Shown: piece by piece, positions 32,777-40,475 of the stretch
How positions within the stretch are numbered: the first letter of the stretch is position 1
Layout: the number at the start of each line of letters is the position of its first letter
DNA from: Endoryza sp044226045
GTDB taxonomy: Bacteria > Bacteroidota > Bacteroidia > Chitinophagales > Chitinophagaceae
Length of the DNA: 64,000 nucleotides
Assembly: GCA_044226045.1 (NCBI GenBank)
Contig: JBGAHR010000008.1
Location: 1 to 64,000, forward strand
Direction: 5' to 3'
Made by a program: the position numbers and the translations under genes
The notes under the pieces: generated by a model
What the model saw: the letters and a program-made list of their open reading frames with translations, nothing else
What the model was told of the DNA's origin: nothing
Database searches by the model: none

Positions 32777-34048
32777 ATGAAGTATCTATTAAGCCTGCTG
32801 TTCATCGCTGCCTTTTTGCCGGTCCTGGCACAGATTCCCGACGCGGTGTATGTACCCAATCTCAAGTCTGTACAATTGTATCAAAAGGGCAATCAGCTCG
32901 CCTATCCCATCATGCGTCCGAACAGTCCCGAGCAACTGGAACTTCATTTCGATGACCTGGATGCCAACGTAAAAAACTATTCCTACACCTTTCAGTTATG
33001 CAATGCCGACTGGACGCCCGCCATGGTGAGCCAGTTTGATTTCCTCAAAGGATATTCTCAGATCAGGCTGAATAATTACCGCATGTCTTCCATTGCCTTT
33101 ACCCGATACACCCATTACCAGGCCGTATTACCCGACCGGAATTGCGTACCTGCCAGATCCGGTAATTATATTCTCAAGGTTTTTCTCGATGGAGACACTT
33201 CCAAACTGGTAATCAGCAAGCGCATCCTGGTAATAGACGAAAAAGCAACCATCGCCGCCCAGGTTCAGCAACCCTTCAATAACCAGTTCTTTCGCTCCCA
33301 TCAAAAGATCCAGTTCAAGGTGAACCTCAGCGAACAATTGAATGTGGTCAATCACCTGCAGCAGGTGTATGTGGTCATTTTACAGAATTACCGCTGGGAC
33401 AATGCCATTCGCAATATCAAACCGGTATTTTTCTCCCGGAACCAGATGGAGTTCAACACCGAGAACGATGCCATATTCCCGGCTGGAAAGGAATGGCGCT
33501 GGCTCGACCTGAGAAGTTTTCGCTTGCAGAGTGATCGCGTTTTAAATGCTATATACAATAAAACCTCCACCGAAATATTTGTGAAACCGGATATGGATCG
33601 TTCCAATCAGCGGTTTGGCTTTTTCAGGGATCACAATGGCATGTATTATATCGATTGTACAGAAAGCATCAACCCGTTGTGGCAGGCCGACTATGCCACG
33701 GTCAACTTCAGTTTTGTAGCACCCAATAATCAGTTACTGCCCAATAAGGATGTATATATATTGGGCGAACTCACCAATTATGAGATCAGTGATAAAACCC
33801 GGCTGAAGTTCAATCCCGATAAAGGTATTTATGAAACCAGTCTTTTTCTGAAACAGGGATATTACGATTATGCCTATGTGACGATCGACAGAAACGATCC
33901 CAAAAAAATGGCACAGTTTGATTTTACGGAAGGAAATTATTGGGAAAGTGAAAACGACTATACCATCCTGGTGTATTACAGAGCGCTTGGCGGCCGCACC
34001 GATGAATTGGTGGGAATAGCAAAAGTGAACTCGCTGACCGGAAGATAG
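32777..34048 (+). CDS. type IX secretion system plug protein (DUF5103 family)
   Basis: The 423-residue protein has a signal peptide (1-18, cleaved after VLAQ) and the full-length DUF5103/T9SS-plug architecture: N-terminal domain with YPIMRPNSPEQLELHFDDLDANVKNYSYTFQLCNADWTPAMVSQFDFLKGY, middle domain, and the C-terminal carbohydrate-binding-like domain starting at NKDVYILGELTNYEISDKTRLKFNPDKGIYETSLFLKQGYYDYAYV. In the known SprA translocon structure a protein of this family closes the pore. It fits with the T9SS-type adhesin at 61182. No other T9SS component is nearby. An intergenic repeat element begins immediately after its stop codon. Confidence 0.9.
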   Translation: MKYLLSLLFIAAFLPVLAQIPDAVYVPNLKSVQLYQKGNQLAYPIMRPNSPEQLELHFDDLDANVKNYSYTFQLCNADWTPAMVSQFDFLKGYSQIRLNNYRMSSIAFTRYTHYQAVLPDRNCVPARSGNYILKVFLDGDTSKLVISKRILVIDEKATIAAQVQQPFNNQFFRSHQKIQFKVNLSEQLNVVNHLQQVYVVILQNYRWDNAIRNIKPVFFSRNQMEFNTENDAIFPAGKEWRWLDLRSFRLQSDRVLNAIYNKTSTEIFVKPDMDRSNQRFGFFRDHNGMYYIDCTESINPLWQADYATVNFSFVAPNNQLLPNKDVYILGELTNYEISDKTRLKFNPDKGIYETSLFLKQGYYDYAYVTIDRNDPKKMAQFDFTEGNYWESENDYTILVYYRALGGRTDELVGIAKVNSLTGR

Positions 34049-34312
34049 GAATTACGGATGACGGATGACGGATTACGGATGACGAATGGAATACAATTTG
34101 TCAATTAGCCAATGCGCCAATGAGCCAATGATGATGGCTGAGTATGGTTTCCGATTTAAACTTTTCGCGTTTTGCGTTTCATGTTTCACGTTTTTCTCTG
34201 TGTTTGCAATACTTCGTTTTCTTCGCGTTCCTGAACTCTTTGCTTTTTTCGCAGTTTTGACTTTTGACTTTTGAATTCGTCATCCGTCATCCGTAATCCG
34301 TAATCAGTAATT
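34049..34312. repeat. intergenic element with inverted arms and multi-module core
   Basis: A perfect 20-bp inverted repeat frames the gap: attacggatgacggatgacg at 34051-34070 and its reverse complement at 34278-34297. Between them lie ccaatgcgccaatgagccaatga (34108-34130), a cgttttgcgtttcatgtttcacg stretch (34167-34190) and tttgacttttgacttttgaattcg (34256-34279). Each of these modules also occurs elsewhere in the window. A short ORF in it (34086-34274) is made wholly of these modules and is not a credible gene. The SRP RNA promoter follows directly. Confidence 0.75.
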
Positions 34313-34340
34313 GATTTCATTTCTTTTTTCCCTACATTTG
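34311..34340 (+). promoter_or_regulatory. promoter of the SRP RNA gene
   Basis: TTG (34311-34313), a 19-base spacer and TACATTTG (34333-34340) fit the Bacteroidota -33/-7 consensus well. The expected start is near 34346, the first paired base of the SRP RNA. Confidence 0.7.
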
Positions 34341-34345
34341 CGGCC

Positions 34346-34447
34346 GGCAGGTCTTACACGACCAGCTCCTGCTGAACCTCCCCAGGGCCGGAAGGCAGCA
34401 AGGATAAGTGGTTGTAGCGGTGCGATGTGAGTAGCCTGCCTTTTTTT
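34346..34447 (+). ncRNA. ffs: signal recognition particle RNA (4.5S-type)
   Basis: The small bacterial SRP RNA binds Ffh and targets nascent membrane proteins. The invariant domain IV is present: ctgctgaacc...ccagggccggaaggcagcaagg (34369-34402), with the GGAA tetraloop and the asymmetric internal loop. The ends pair (GGCAGG at 34346-34351 with CCTGCC at 34435-34440) and the T run at 34441-34447 makes the closing helix act as the terminator. Its -33/-7 promoter lies just upstream. The length of about 100 bases is normal for the short Gram-negative type. Confidence 0.95.
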
Positions 34448-34483
34448 ATTTCTCCACCTTCCCTCCAAACAGATTGGTTATCA

Positions 34484-35173
34484 ATGCTGCTTATTAAAGA
34501 CAACTCCAGACGGGCACGGGAAGTCATCATATTTTTTTGGATCTATATCGCCATGAGTGTTTTCTCAATACTGGGCGGTTTGTACCAGTATAACCTGGTA
34601 AATAGTGGCTTGACGGATTCCGCCGCCATTACCCAGGAAGCGGCAGCGACGAATGAACTGATTCAGCGTATTGCCGGACTGTTGTCAATTGGCAGCTTCA
34701 TTGCATTAGCCGTTTTCTTTATCCGCTGGTTCAGAAGAGCCTATTATAATCTGCATAACCTTCCCGGGGCTTATGCTTCCCTGGAAGAAGGATGGGCTGC
34801 AGGGGCCTGGTTTATTCCTTTTCTTAACCTGGTGCGGCCATACCAGATCATGAAGGAAATATGGGAAGGAACACAACAATTCCTGGCTCATCGAATGACG
34901 CCCCGTTCTTCGGCGCTTGTGAACAGCTGGTGGGCGATCTACCTGGGTACTAATATTTTTTCAGGTATCGCATCCCGGCTGGTGGCCGGTTCCGGCACGC
35001 TGGAAGGGTTGAAAACAAATACGATCATTTATATAATCTCTGAAGTATTGTCAATCGCCGCCGCAGTAGTGGCTATGCTGTTAGTGAACCGGATGAGTGA
35101 TATCGAAAACGAATTGATGAAAGAGGCTCAAACCCCTTCAGACAGTATATTTGCGGTGGATAGCGAATCCTGA
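34484..35173 (+). CDS. DUF4328 family membrane protein
   Basis: The 229-residue protein has four membrane spans (about 15-38, 68-88, 150-170, 190-212). The loop WFRRAYYNLHNLPGAYASLEEGWAAGAWFIPFLNLVRPYQIMKEIW between spans 2 and 3 carries the DUF4328 hallmark (R-x-x-x-N-L, W-x-x-x-W-F/I-x-P-x-x-N-x-x-x-P-Y/x-Q-x-M-x-E-I). Its function is unknown. ATG 34484 is chosen because an upstream ATG at 34427 lies inside the SRP RNA. A -7 box for the next gene lies in its last codons. Confidence 0.85.
   Translation: MLLIKDNSRRAREVIIFFWIYIAMSVFSILGGLYQYNLVNSGLTDSAAITQEAAATNELIQRIAGLLSIGSFIALAVFFIRWFRRAYYNLHNLPGAYASLEEGWAAGAWFIPFLNLVRPYQIMKEIWEGTQQFLAHRMTPRSSALVNSWWAIYLGTNIFSGIASRLVAGSGTLEGLKTNTIIYIISEVLSIAAAVVAMLLVNRMSDIENELMKEAQTPSDSIFAVDSES
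35146..35153 (+). promoter_or_regulatory. possible -7 box for the transaldolase gene
   Basis: TATATTTG matches TAnnTTTG within the 3' end of the DUF4328 gene, 54 bases before the transaldolase ATG at 35208. No matching -33 TTG at the right spacing is seen. Confidence 0.3.
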
Positions 35174-35207
35174 GTAAATAATTAACGATTATCAACAACT
35201 CCCTTAT

Positions 35208-35858
35208 ATGAAGTTTTTTATCGATACAGCCAACCTGGCTCAAATCAAAGAAGCAAATGAATTAGGTATCCTGGATGGTGTAACCACCAATCCATCGTTG
35301 ATGGCCAAGGAAGGCATCAAAGGAGAAGCCGCTATTCTCAAGCATTACGAAACCATCTGCAACATGGTTGATGGCGATGTAAGTGCGGAAGTGATCTCTA
35401 CTGATTTCAACGGCATGATTGAAGAGGGCAAGAAATTTGCGGCCATCCACCCGAATATCGTAGTGAAAGTGCCGATGATCAAAGACGGTATCAAGGCTTT
35501 GAAATGGTTCTCTGAGAACGGCATTAAAACCAACTGCACACTGGTATTCTCAGCCGGTCAGGCTATCCTTGCAGCCAAAGCAGGCGCCACTTATGTTTCT
35601 CCATTTATCGGAAGAATTGACGACAGCAGCTGGGATGGTATCCAACTGATCGAGCAGATCGCTCATATATACTCATTGCAGGGATTTAAAACAGAGATCC
35701 TCGCCGCTTCCATACGTAACGCCCTTCACATCGTACGTTGTGCAGAAGTAGGGGCTGATGTTTGTACCTGTCCGCTGGATTCCATCCTTGGATTGCTCAA
35801 GCATCCGCTGACCGATATCGGCCTGGCGAAGTTCCTGGAAGATGCAAAGAAGATGTAA
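35208..35858 (+). CDS. tal: transaldolase (small TalC/MipB type)
   Basis: The 216-residue protein is of the small transaldolase / fructose-6-phosphate aldolase family of class I aldolases. The Schiff-base Lys is Lys87 in IVVKVPM; other motifs are MKFFIDTANL, DGVTTNPSLMAKEG and CTLVFSAGQAILAAKAGATYVSPFIGRIDD. At position 133 it has Phe, where E. coli FsaA has Tyr131; Phe is the transaldolase residue, so sedoheptulose/erythrose transfer in the pentose phosphate pathway is more likely than fructose-6-phosphate cleavage. It stands after the DUF4328 gene without obvious functional link. Confidence 0.93.
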   Translation: MKFFIDTANLAQIKEANELGILDGVTTNPSLMAKEGIKGEAAILKHYETICNMVDGDVSAEVISTDFNGMIEEGKKFAAIHPNIVVKVPMIKDGIKALKWFSENGIKTNCTLVFSAGQAILAAKAGATYVSPFIGRIDDSSWDGIQLIEQIAHIYSLQGFKTEILAASIRNALHIVRCAEVGADVCTCPLDSILGLLKHPLTDIGLAKFLEDAKKM

Positions 35859-35859
35859 G

Positions 35860-35905
35860 GCGAAATACGCGAAATATACGAATTACGCGAATTACACGAA
35901 TTAGC
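35860..35905. repeat. short degenerate tandem repeat (cgaaatacg/cgaattacg)
   Basis: The gap after the transaldolase gene consists of cgaaatacgcgaaatatacg and cgaattacgcgaattacacg, five to six degenerate copies of a 9-10-base unit. It runs into the stop of the convergent gene at 35901. Confidence 0.55.
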
Positions 35906-36314
35906 CCCTTCTTCGACGGCGGGGTGGTTCTCCCAGTATCTCGTCAACGGTTTTGAGACGCTCATTGGGAATGTACTTCTTGATATAAATAATTGTTTCG
36001 CGGGTAACCGTAGGATTGTCTTTCAGGATGATCTTTACGGTTACCTTTTCTCCTTTAAAGGAGGTATCGATAAACAGGCTGTTGCCTTTGAAAGTACCCG
36101 CGCTGGAAGAAAATTTCAATTGTTTATCCGTTAACGGCACCCACTGACCGTTTGATAGTTTCCCATCCACATTGATATAGTTATAGGTTCCTTTTTTCAG
36201 GCTGTCGGTGTACAGGTTGAAAAACAGGGTATCTACAGTTTGTGCGGAAACACGCACGGAACCGGAGAAAAAGAGGATGATAAAAAAAGAAATACGCAAG
36301 CTTTTCATGCCCAT
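35901..36314 (-). CDS. secreted small protein with Arg-rich C-terminus, function unknown
   Basis: The 137-residue product (ATG 36314, or 36308 two codons later) has a signal peptide cleaved after VSAQ (about residue 25). The mature part looks like a single beta-sandwich (YINVDGKLSNGQWVPLTDKQLKFSSSAGTFKGNSLFIDT, then KVTVKIILKDNPTVTRETIIYIKK), similar to bacterial Ig-like or carrier domains. It ends in EPPRRRRRG. No family is recognised. A repeat-filled gap lies upstream of it. Confidence 0.65.
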   Translation of the reverse strand: MGMKSLRISFFIILFFSGSVRVSAQTVDTLFFNLYTDSLKKGTYNYINVDGKLSNGQWVPLTDKQLKFSSSAGTFKGNSLFIDTSFKGEKVTVKIILKDNPTVTRETIIYIKKYIPNERLKTVDEILGEPPRRRRRG

Positions 36315-36397
36315 GAAGATTGGAATTACAACACCAAAGTTGCATTAAAAAAACCGGAGCGCCGTTAAGATTCCGTTATAGTCCGGAAGGAACGGAG

Positions 36398-36708
36398 ATG
36401 GGTGCGGGAGTGGGAGTGGGAACGGGAGTGGGAGCGAGAGCGGGAGCGTGAGCGAATACAGTTATCGCATTGGCAAATTGCACGCGTTTATCGTTTCAGG
36501 TTGGTTTGCGGTTTGCAGTTTGCGGTTTGCAGTTTGCGGTTTGCAGTTTGCGGTTTGCAGTTTGCGGTTTGCGGTTTCATTGACGAATTGGCGAATTGTC
36601 AAATTGTATTCCATCCGTAATCCGTCATCCGTAATCCGTCATCATCATTGGCTCATTGACCAATTGACCAATTGACCAATTGGCAAATTGCACTCCATCC
36701 GTAATCCC
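36398..36708. repeat. multi-module repeat region including a 14-bp VNTR
   Basis: Three blocks follow one another. At 36398-36454 is a purine-rich gggagt/gggagc stretch that shares gggagcgagagcggga (36430-36445) with the tRNA-Leu array. At about 36506-36575 the unit gcggtttgcagttt is repeated about five times in tandem. At 36580-36708 are caattgaccaattgaccaatt and ccgtcatccgtaatccgtcat modules. ORFs reading through it are repeat artefacts. The rest of the gap (36315-36397) shows nothing. Confidence 0.75.
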
Positions 36709-36742
36709 CAAAAAATGAACCCTCTCCAGAAGGAAAGGGTTC
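36709..36742 (-). terminator. rho-independent terminator of glnN
   Basis: GAACCCTCTCC (36717-36727) pairs with GGAAAGGGTTC (36732-36742) with one mismatch and loop AGAA. The A run at 36709-36715 provides the U tail on the minus strand. Confidence 0.8.
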
Positions 36743-36771
36743 TGCTTGCTTGTCATGTCAGTGAACCAAGT

Positions 36772-38970
36772 TTATCTCAGGAAGAGCATTTCTCTGTATT
36801 TGGGCATCGGCCAGTAGTGGTCGTCTACCAGTAACTCGAGTTTGTCTACGTGGTAACGGATGTCGTCGAAGAACTTGTCCTTCACCTGGCTTTGATAACC
36901 GATCGCCTTGGTGCGGGTATCGTCCATCTTGTTGACTACCTTTCTGGCTTCGATCATTTTCTCCACCAGATCGCTCACTTTGTTGGTGTGCTCGGCCACT
37001 TTCTCGAGAATCTGTTTCTGGTTGGCATAGGATGCCTCACCGAGACCGGCTTCTTTCAGACCTTTGATATTCTCAAGAAGCACATTCATATATTTTACTG
37101 CAGCCGGAACGATATGGCTGGTGCAAAGTTCACCCATGATACGGGCTTCGATCTGTACTTTCTTGATGTATTTTTCCAGTTCGATTTCGTGGCGCGCTTC
37201 CAATTCAACATGTGTCAGTACATTGTTGGATTCGAAGAGGGCTTTTGCCTTATCGGTAACATAAGCATCCAGGGCCAATGGCGTGGTGCGTACGTTTGGC
37301 AAACCTCTTCTTTCTGCTTCATGATGCCATTCATCGCTGTAACCATCGCCTTCGAACAATACTTTTTCGCTGGCAACAATGTACTCGCGGATCACATGCA
37401 TGATTGCGATTTCTTTTTTCTCACCTTTCTCGATCAGGGCGTCTACATCTTTTTTGAATCTCTTCAATGTTTCGGCCACAATCGTATTCAGAGCAGTCAT
37501 CGCGTTGGCACAGTTCGCAGAAGAACCCACCGCACGGAATTCGAATTTGTTACCTGTAAAGGCAAAAGGTGAAGTACGGTTACGGTCGGTATTGTCGAGC
37601 AGCAGCTCAGGAATGCTTCTGTGCAGGTCGAGTTTCAGGATAGCTTCATCCTGTTCATCGAATTTACCACCCACTCTCTGCTTCACGTCATTCAATACTT
37701 TGGTAAGATACTGACCAATGAATACGGAGATGATGGCAGGAGGGGCTTCGTTCGCACCCAAACGGTGATCATTACCGGCAGAAGCGATAGAGGCTCTCAG
37801 GATATCCGCGAAATCATGAACCGCCTTGATGGTGTTTACAAAGAAGGTAAGGAACATCAGGTTGGTCTTCGGCGTCTTTCCGGGAGCGAGCAGGTTTACA
37901 CCGGTATCGGTAGCCATGCTCCAGTTATTGTGTTTGCCGCTTCCGTTGATACCGGCAAATGGTTTCTCATGAATCAGTACACGCAACTTGTGACGACGCG
38001 CCACCCTTTCCATTACATCCATCAGCAGGGTGTTGTGATCAACTGCCACACTCACTTCTTCAAATATCGGAGCGCACTCAAACTGTGCCGGCGCTACCTC
38101 ATTGTGACGGGTGCGAAGGGGAATACCCAGCTTGTAGCTTTCTGTTTCAAAGTCGCGCATGAACGCATACACTCTTTCGGGAATGGATCCGAAATAATGA
38201 TCTTCCAGCTGTTGACCTTTGGCAGGAGAATGTCCGAATACTGTACGGCCACTCATCACCAGGTCGGGACGGGCATTGAAAAATCCCTCATCGATCATAA
38301 AATACTCCTGCTCCCAACCCAAGGTGGCGGAAACACGGGTAACATTCTTGTCGAAATAATTGCATACTTCAACAGCCGCTTTATTCAAAGACTCCAATGA
38401 TTTCAGCAGCGGAGCTTTATAATCGAGTGTTTCACCGGTATAGGAAACAAAGATGGTAGGAATACAAAGGGTCTTACCATGACCTACTTCAAAAATGAAG
38501 GCAGGGGAAGACGGGTCCCAGGCAGTATAGCCACGTGCTTCGAAAGTGGCACGGATACCACCGCTGGGGAAGGAAGACGCATCCGGCTCCTGCTGGATCA
38601 ACGCGCCGCCATCAAATTCTTCAATACCTGTACCATCACTCTTGATGGTAAAGAAAGAATCATGTTTTTCGGCAGATGTTCCGGTCAGCGGCTGAAACCA
38701 GTGTGTATAATGGGTTACGCCTTTTGACTGTGCCCATTGACGAATGCCGGCCGCAATCTGATTGGCCACCGCACGGTCAATTCTTTTTCCACCACGGATA
38801 GAGGTGAGCAGGCTCTTGAATGCCTCATCACTCAAAAACTCCCGGGCAGTTTTGATTGTAAATACATTCTCACCAAAAATGCCAGAAATGGTGGCAGCTC
38901 CTGTTACCTCAACCTCTTTGGAGGAGGAGGACAGATCATTGATTACTTTAAAGCGTAAATTTTCCATCAT
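36772..38970 (-). CDS. glnN: glutamine synthetase type III
   Basis: The 732-residue enzyme (second Met at 38967 also possible) makes glutamine from glutamate and ammonia. The length and lack of similarity to the 450-residue GSI mark type III, which is typical of Bacteroidota and cyanobacteria. Seen are the GSIII N-terminal motif ENVFTIKTAREFLSDEAF, GVTHYTHWFQPLTG, the ATP/glutamate-site segment INGSGKHNNWSM and NRTSPFAFTGNKFEFRAVGSSAN. A helical C-terminal extension (about 580-720) is also characteristic. It is monocistronic with its own terminator; nitrogen regulation is likely but no operator is identified. Confidence 0.97.
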   Translation of the reverse strand: MMENLRFKVINDLSSSSKEVEVTGAATISGIFGENVFTIKTAREFLSDEAFKSLLTSIRGGKRIDRAVANQIAAGIRQWAQSKGVTHYTHWFQPLTGTSAEKHDSFFTIKSDGTGIEEFDGGALIQQEPDASSFPSGGIRATFEARGYTAWDPSSPAFIFEVGHGKTLCIPTIFVSYTGETLDYKAPLLKSLESLNKAAVEVCNYFDKNVTRVSATLGWEQEYFMIDEGFFNARPDLVMSGRTVFGHSPAKGQQLEDHYFGSIPERVYAFMRDFETESYKLGIPLRTRHNEVAPAQFECAPIFEEVSVAVDHNTLLMDVMERVARRHKLRVLIHEKPFAGINGSGKHNNWSMATDTGVNLLAPGKTPKTNLMFLTFFVNTIKAVHDFADILRASIASAGNDHRLGANEAPPAIISVFIGQYLTKVLNDVKQRVGGKFDEQDEAILKLDLHRSIPELLLDNTDRNRTSPFAFTGNKFEFRAVGSSANCANAMTALNTIVAETLKRFKKDVDALIEKGEKKEIAIMHVIREYIVASEKVLFEGDGYSDEWHHEAERRGLPNVRTTPLALDAYVTDKAKALFESNNVLTHVELEARHEIELEKYIKKVQIEARIMGELCTSHIVPAAVKYMNVLLENIKGLKEAGLGEASYANQKQILEKVAEHTNKVSDLVEKMIEARKVVNKMDDTRTKAIGYQSQVKDKFFDDIRYHVDKLELLVDDHYWPMPKYREMLFLR

Positions 38971-39137
38971 TAAGTTTTTTCGTGCAGCAAATAAAAACCA
39001 AAAAATCGATTTTTTGGGAAAAAATATCCTTTTTTCAAGCCCTTAACCAATAAAATGTGCAAAAATCGTGGATTGACTCTGGTCAAACTGTCAAAAAAGG
39101 CCCAAAAATGGCATTTTTGAAAATATATAATAAAATT

Positions 39138-40382
39138 TTAATGGGAATGTTTCCGGAGCCTGATCTGGGTGGCAAGGATGAGAAAAAGATAAACTTCAGC
39201 CTGCATTTTATAACGGACAATGGCCCCCGGAAACGGAACCACCAGGCCCACAAACAAACAAAGACTAAGGGCAAATAAAAGAGGGTATAAAACGATGGGG
39301 TCGGTTAATCGGGATTTCCAGTCTGGCCAGTGCCTCAGCAAGACGAAGACGACTACCAGCCAGAAAAAAATAACCTCTGTGGCAGCCATCCATTGGAGCA
39401 TGCCCTTCGCTTCCCAAACATAGGGGCGAAGCAGACAGTTGTTGATCGCAGTGGGTGCGGCAGCAGCAAAACTGCTGAAAGAGGGCTGTAAGGTATCGAT
39501 GTCAAAGCGCGTATTTCCGTGCAGGGCCAGGAAGCTGGCCTGCTTACGCACAATCAGCATGGGCAGGTTATCATTTCGGTCGACCCAGGCGCTTCCAAAA
39601 AAAATAAGTAGCGAAAGTCCGTATATGGTAACAGCCGAATAAATGGTCTTCCATCCGCTGATACGGGCCCATATCCACGAAAGGATCGCGGGCGCCAGCA
39701 GTAGCAACATGGTACTTCTGAAGATGGTAATACCAGCCAGGGCCGGTAGTATCCAAACCAGTGCGCGGTACTTTTTTTCTTCGAGCACCAGGCAGAGTTG
39801 CCGTAACAATAAAGCCATGAACAAAAACAGGTAGCCATCTCCCCGTATTCCGCTTTGCCAGAAAATAACCGGCGGAAGGAAGAATACAGCAATCAGGATA
39901 GCCCATCGCTGGTTGGGGAATTTTTTGGTGAATAACTGAAATAACCAAAGCTGACCCCAGAAAGTAAAGAAATTGTAGACCACACTATTGACATAGTAAT
40001 TGCCGTCGCTGATAAAATTGACGAACGCCATCGGCTTTCCAAGCATCCAGAATTCAAGGTCCGATAAATAGTAATACCAGCCCTGGCTGAATGGATGGTA
40101 TTTCTGAAAGGTTGGTGCGGGATTGAAATCGGCAAAAAACTGCCAGGGTGTTTTAACCAGCTTCTCGTGTTCATCGATGGAGCCCTGGTGAAAATACCAG
40201 GTATCATCACCGCCAAAAAAACGGAAGAAAATATAACCGTAAAGCAGTCCCGCAGCTACTTTACAGGCGAAAGCAAGCGCCAGTTGGATTTTTGTCAGCC
40301 GGATGGACTGACGGTTATTGTACCGGGAAAATATCCAGGTGAATAAAAGGTAAAGTAAAAGTACAAGAAGGACCGCTTTCAT
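39138..40382 (-). CDS. polytopic membrane protein, glycosyltransferase-like
   Basis: The 414-residue protein has about ten membrane spans and a periplasmic loop after the first two with FRFFGGDDTWYFHQGSIDEHEKL, where the Asp pair is reminiscent of the GT-C metal/acceptor loop. The motif FLPPVIFWQSGIRGDGYLFLFMALLLR also fits membrane glycosyltransferases or polysaccharide polymerases. No precise family is claimed. ATG 40382 is preferred; an upstream ATG (40445) would overlap the -33 element and spacer of the divergent glycosyltransferase promoter. It is located next to two cytosolic glycosyltransferases, so envelope or exopolysaccharide synthesis is likely. Confidence 0.7.
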   Translation of the reverse strand: MKAVLLVLLLYLLFTWIFSRYNNRQSIRLTKIQLALAFACKVAAGLLYGYIFFRFFGGDDTWYFHQGSIDEHEKLVKTPWQFFADFNPAPTFQKYHPFSQGWYYYLSDLEFWMLGKPMAFVNFISDGNYYVNSVVYNFFTFWGQLWLFQLFTKKFPNQRWAILIAVFFLPPVIFWQSGIRGDGYLFLFMALLLRQLCLVLEEKKYRALVWILPALAGITIFRSTMLLLLAPAILSWIWARISGWKTIYSAVTIYGLSLLIFFGSAWVDRNDNLPMLIVRKQASFLALHGNTRFDIDTLQPSFSSFAAAAPTAINNCLLRPYVWEAKGMLQWMAATEVIFFWLVVVFVLLRHWPDWKSRLTDPIVLYPLLFALSLCLFVGLVVPFPGAIVRYKMQAEVYLFLILATQIRLRKHSH

Positions 40383-40427
40383 ATCGTTATTTAATATCGG
40401 GTTCGGCTGGTAATCCAGTGATGAACG

Positions 40428-40458
40428 TTGAAATAAACCAACCAAATCTATACATTTG
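40428..40458 (+). promoter_or_regulatory. promoter of the GT4 glycosyltransferase gene
   Basis: TTG (40428-40430), a 20-base spacer and TACATTTG (40451-40458) make one of the clearest Bacteroidota -33/-7 promoters in the window. The predicted start is near 40464, about 12 bases before the ATG at 40476. Confidence 0.7.
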
Positions 40459-40475
40459 CACGTATTAATTGATGA

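Noticed and set aside
34427..34483. N-terminal extension of the DUF4328 gene
   Set aside because: It lies inside the SRP RNA; the hydrophilic-to-membrane pattern starts properly at ATG 34484.
36506..36575. CRISPR array
   Set aside because: The unit is 14 bp and directly tandem with no unique spacers, and no cas gene is present.
36402..36675. 72- and 75-codon frames with repeated FAVCGLQFAVCSLR or RERERE peptides
   Set aside because: These are translations of the purine-rich and 14-bp tandem repeats, not protein repeats.
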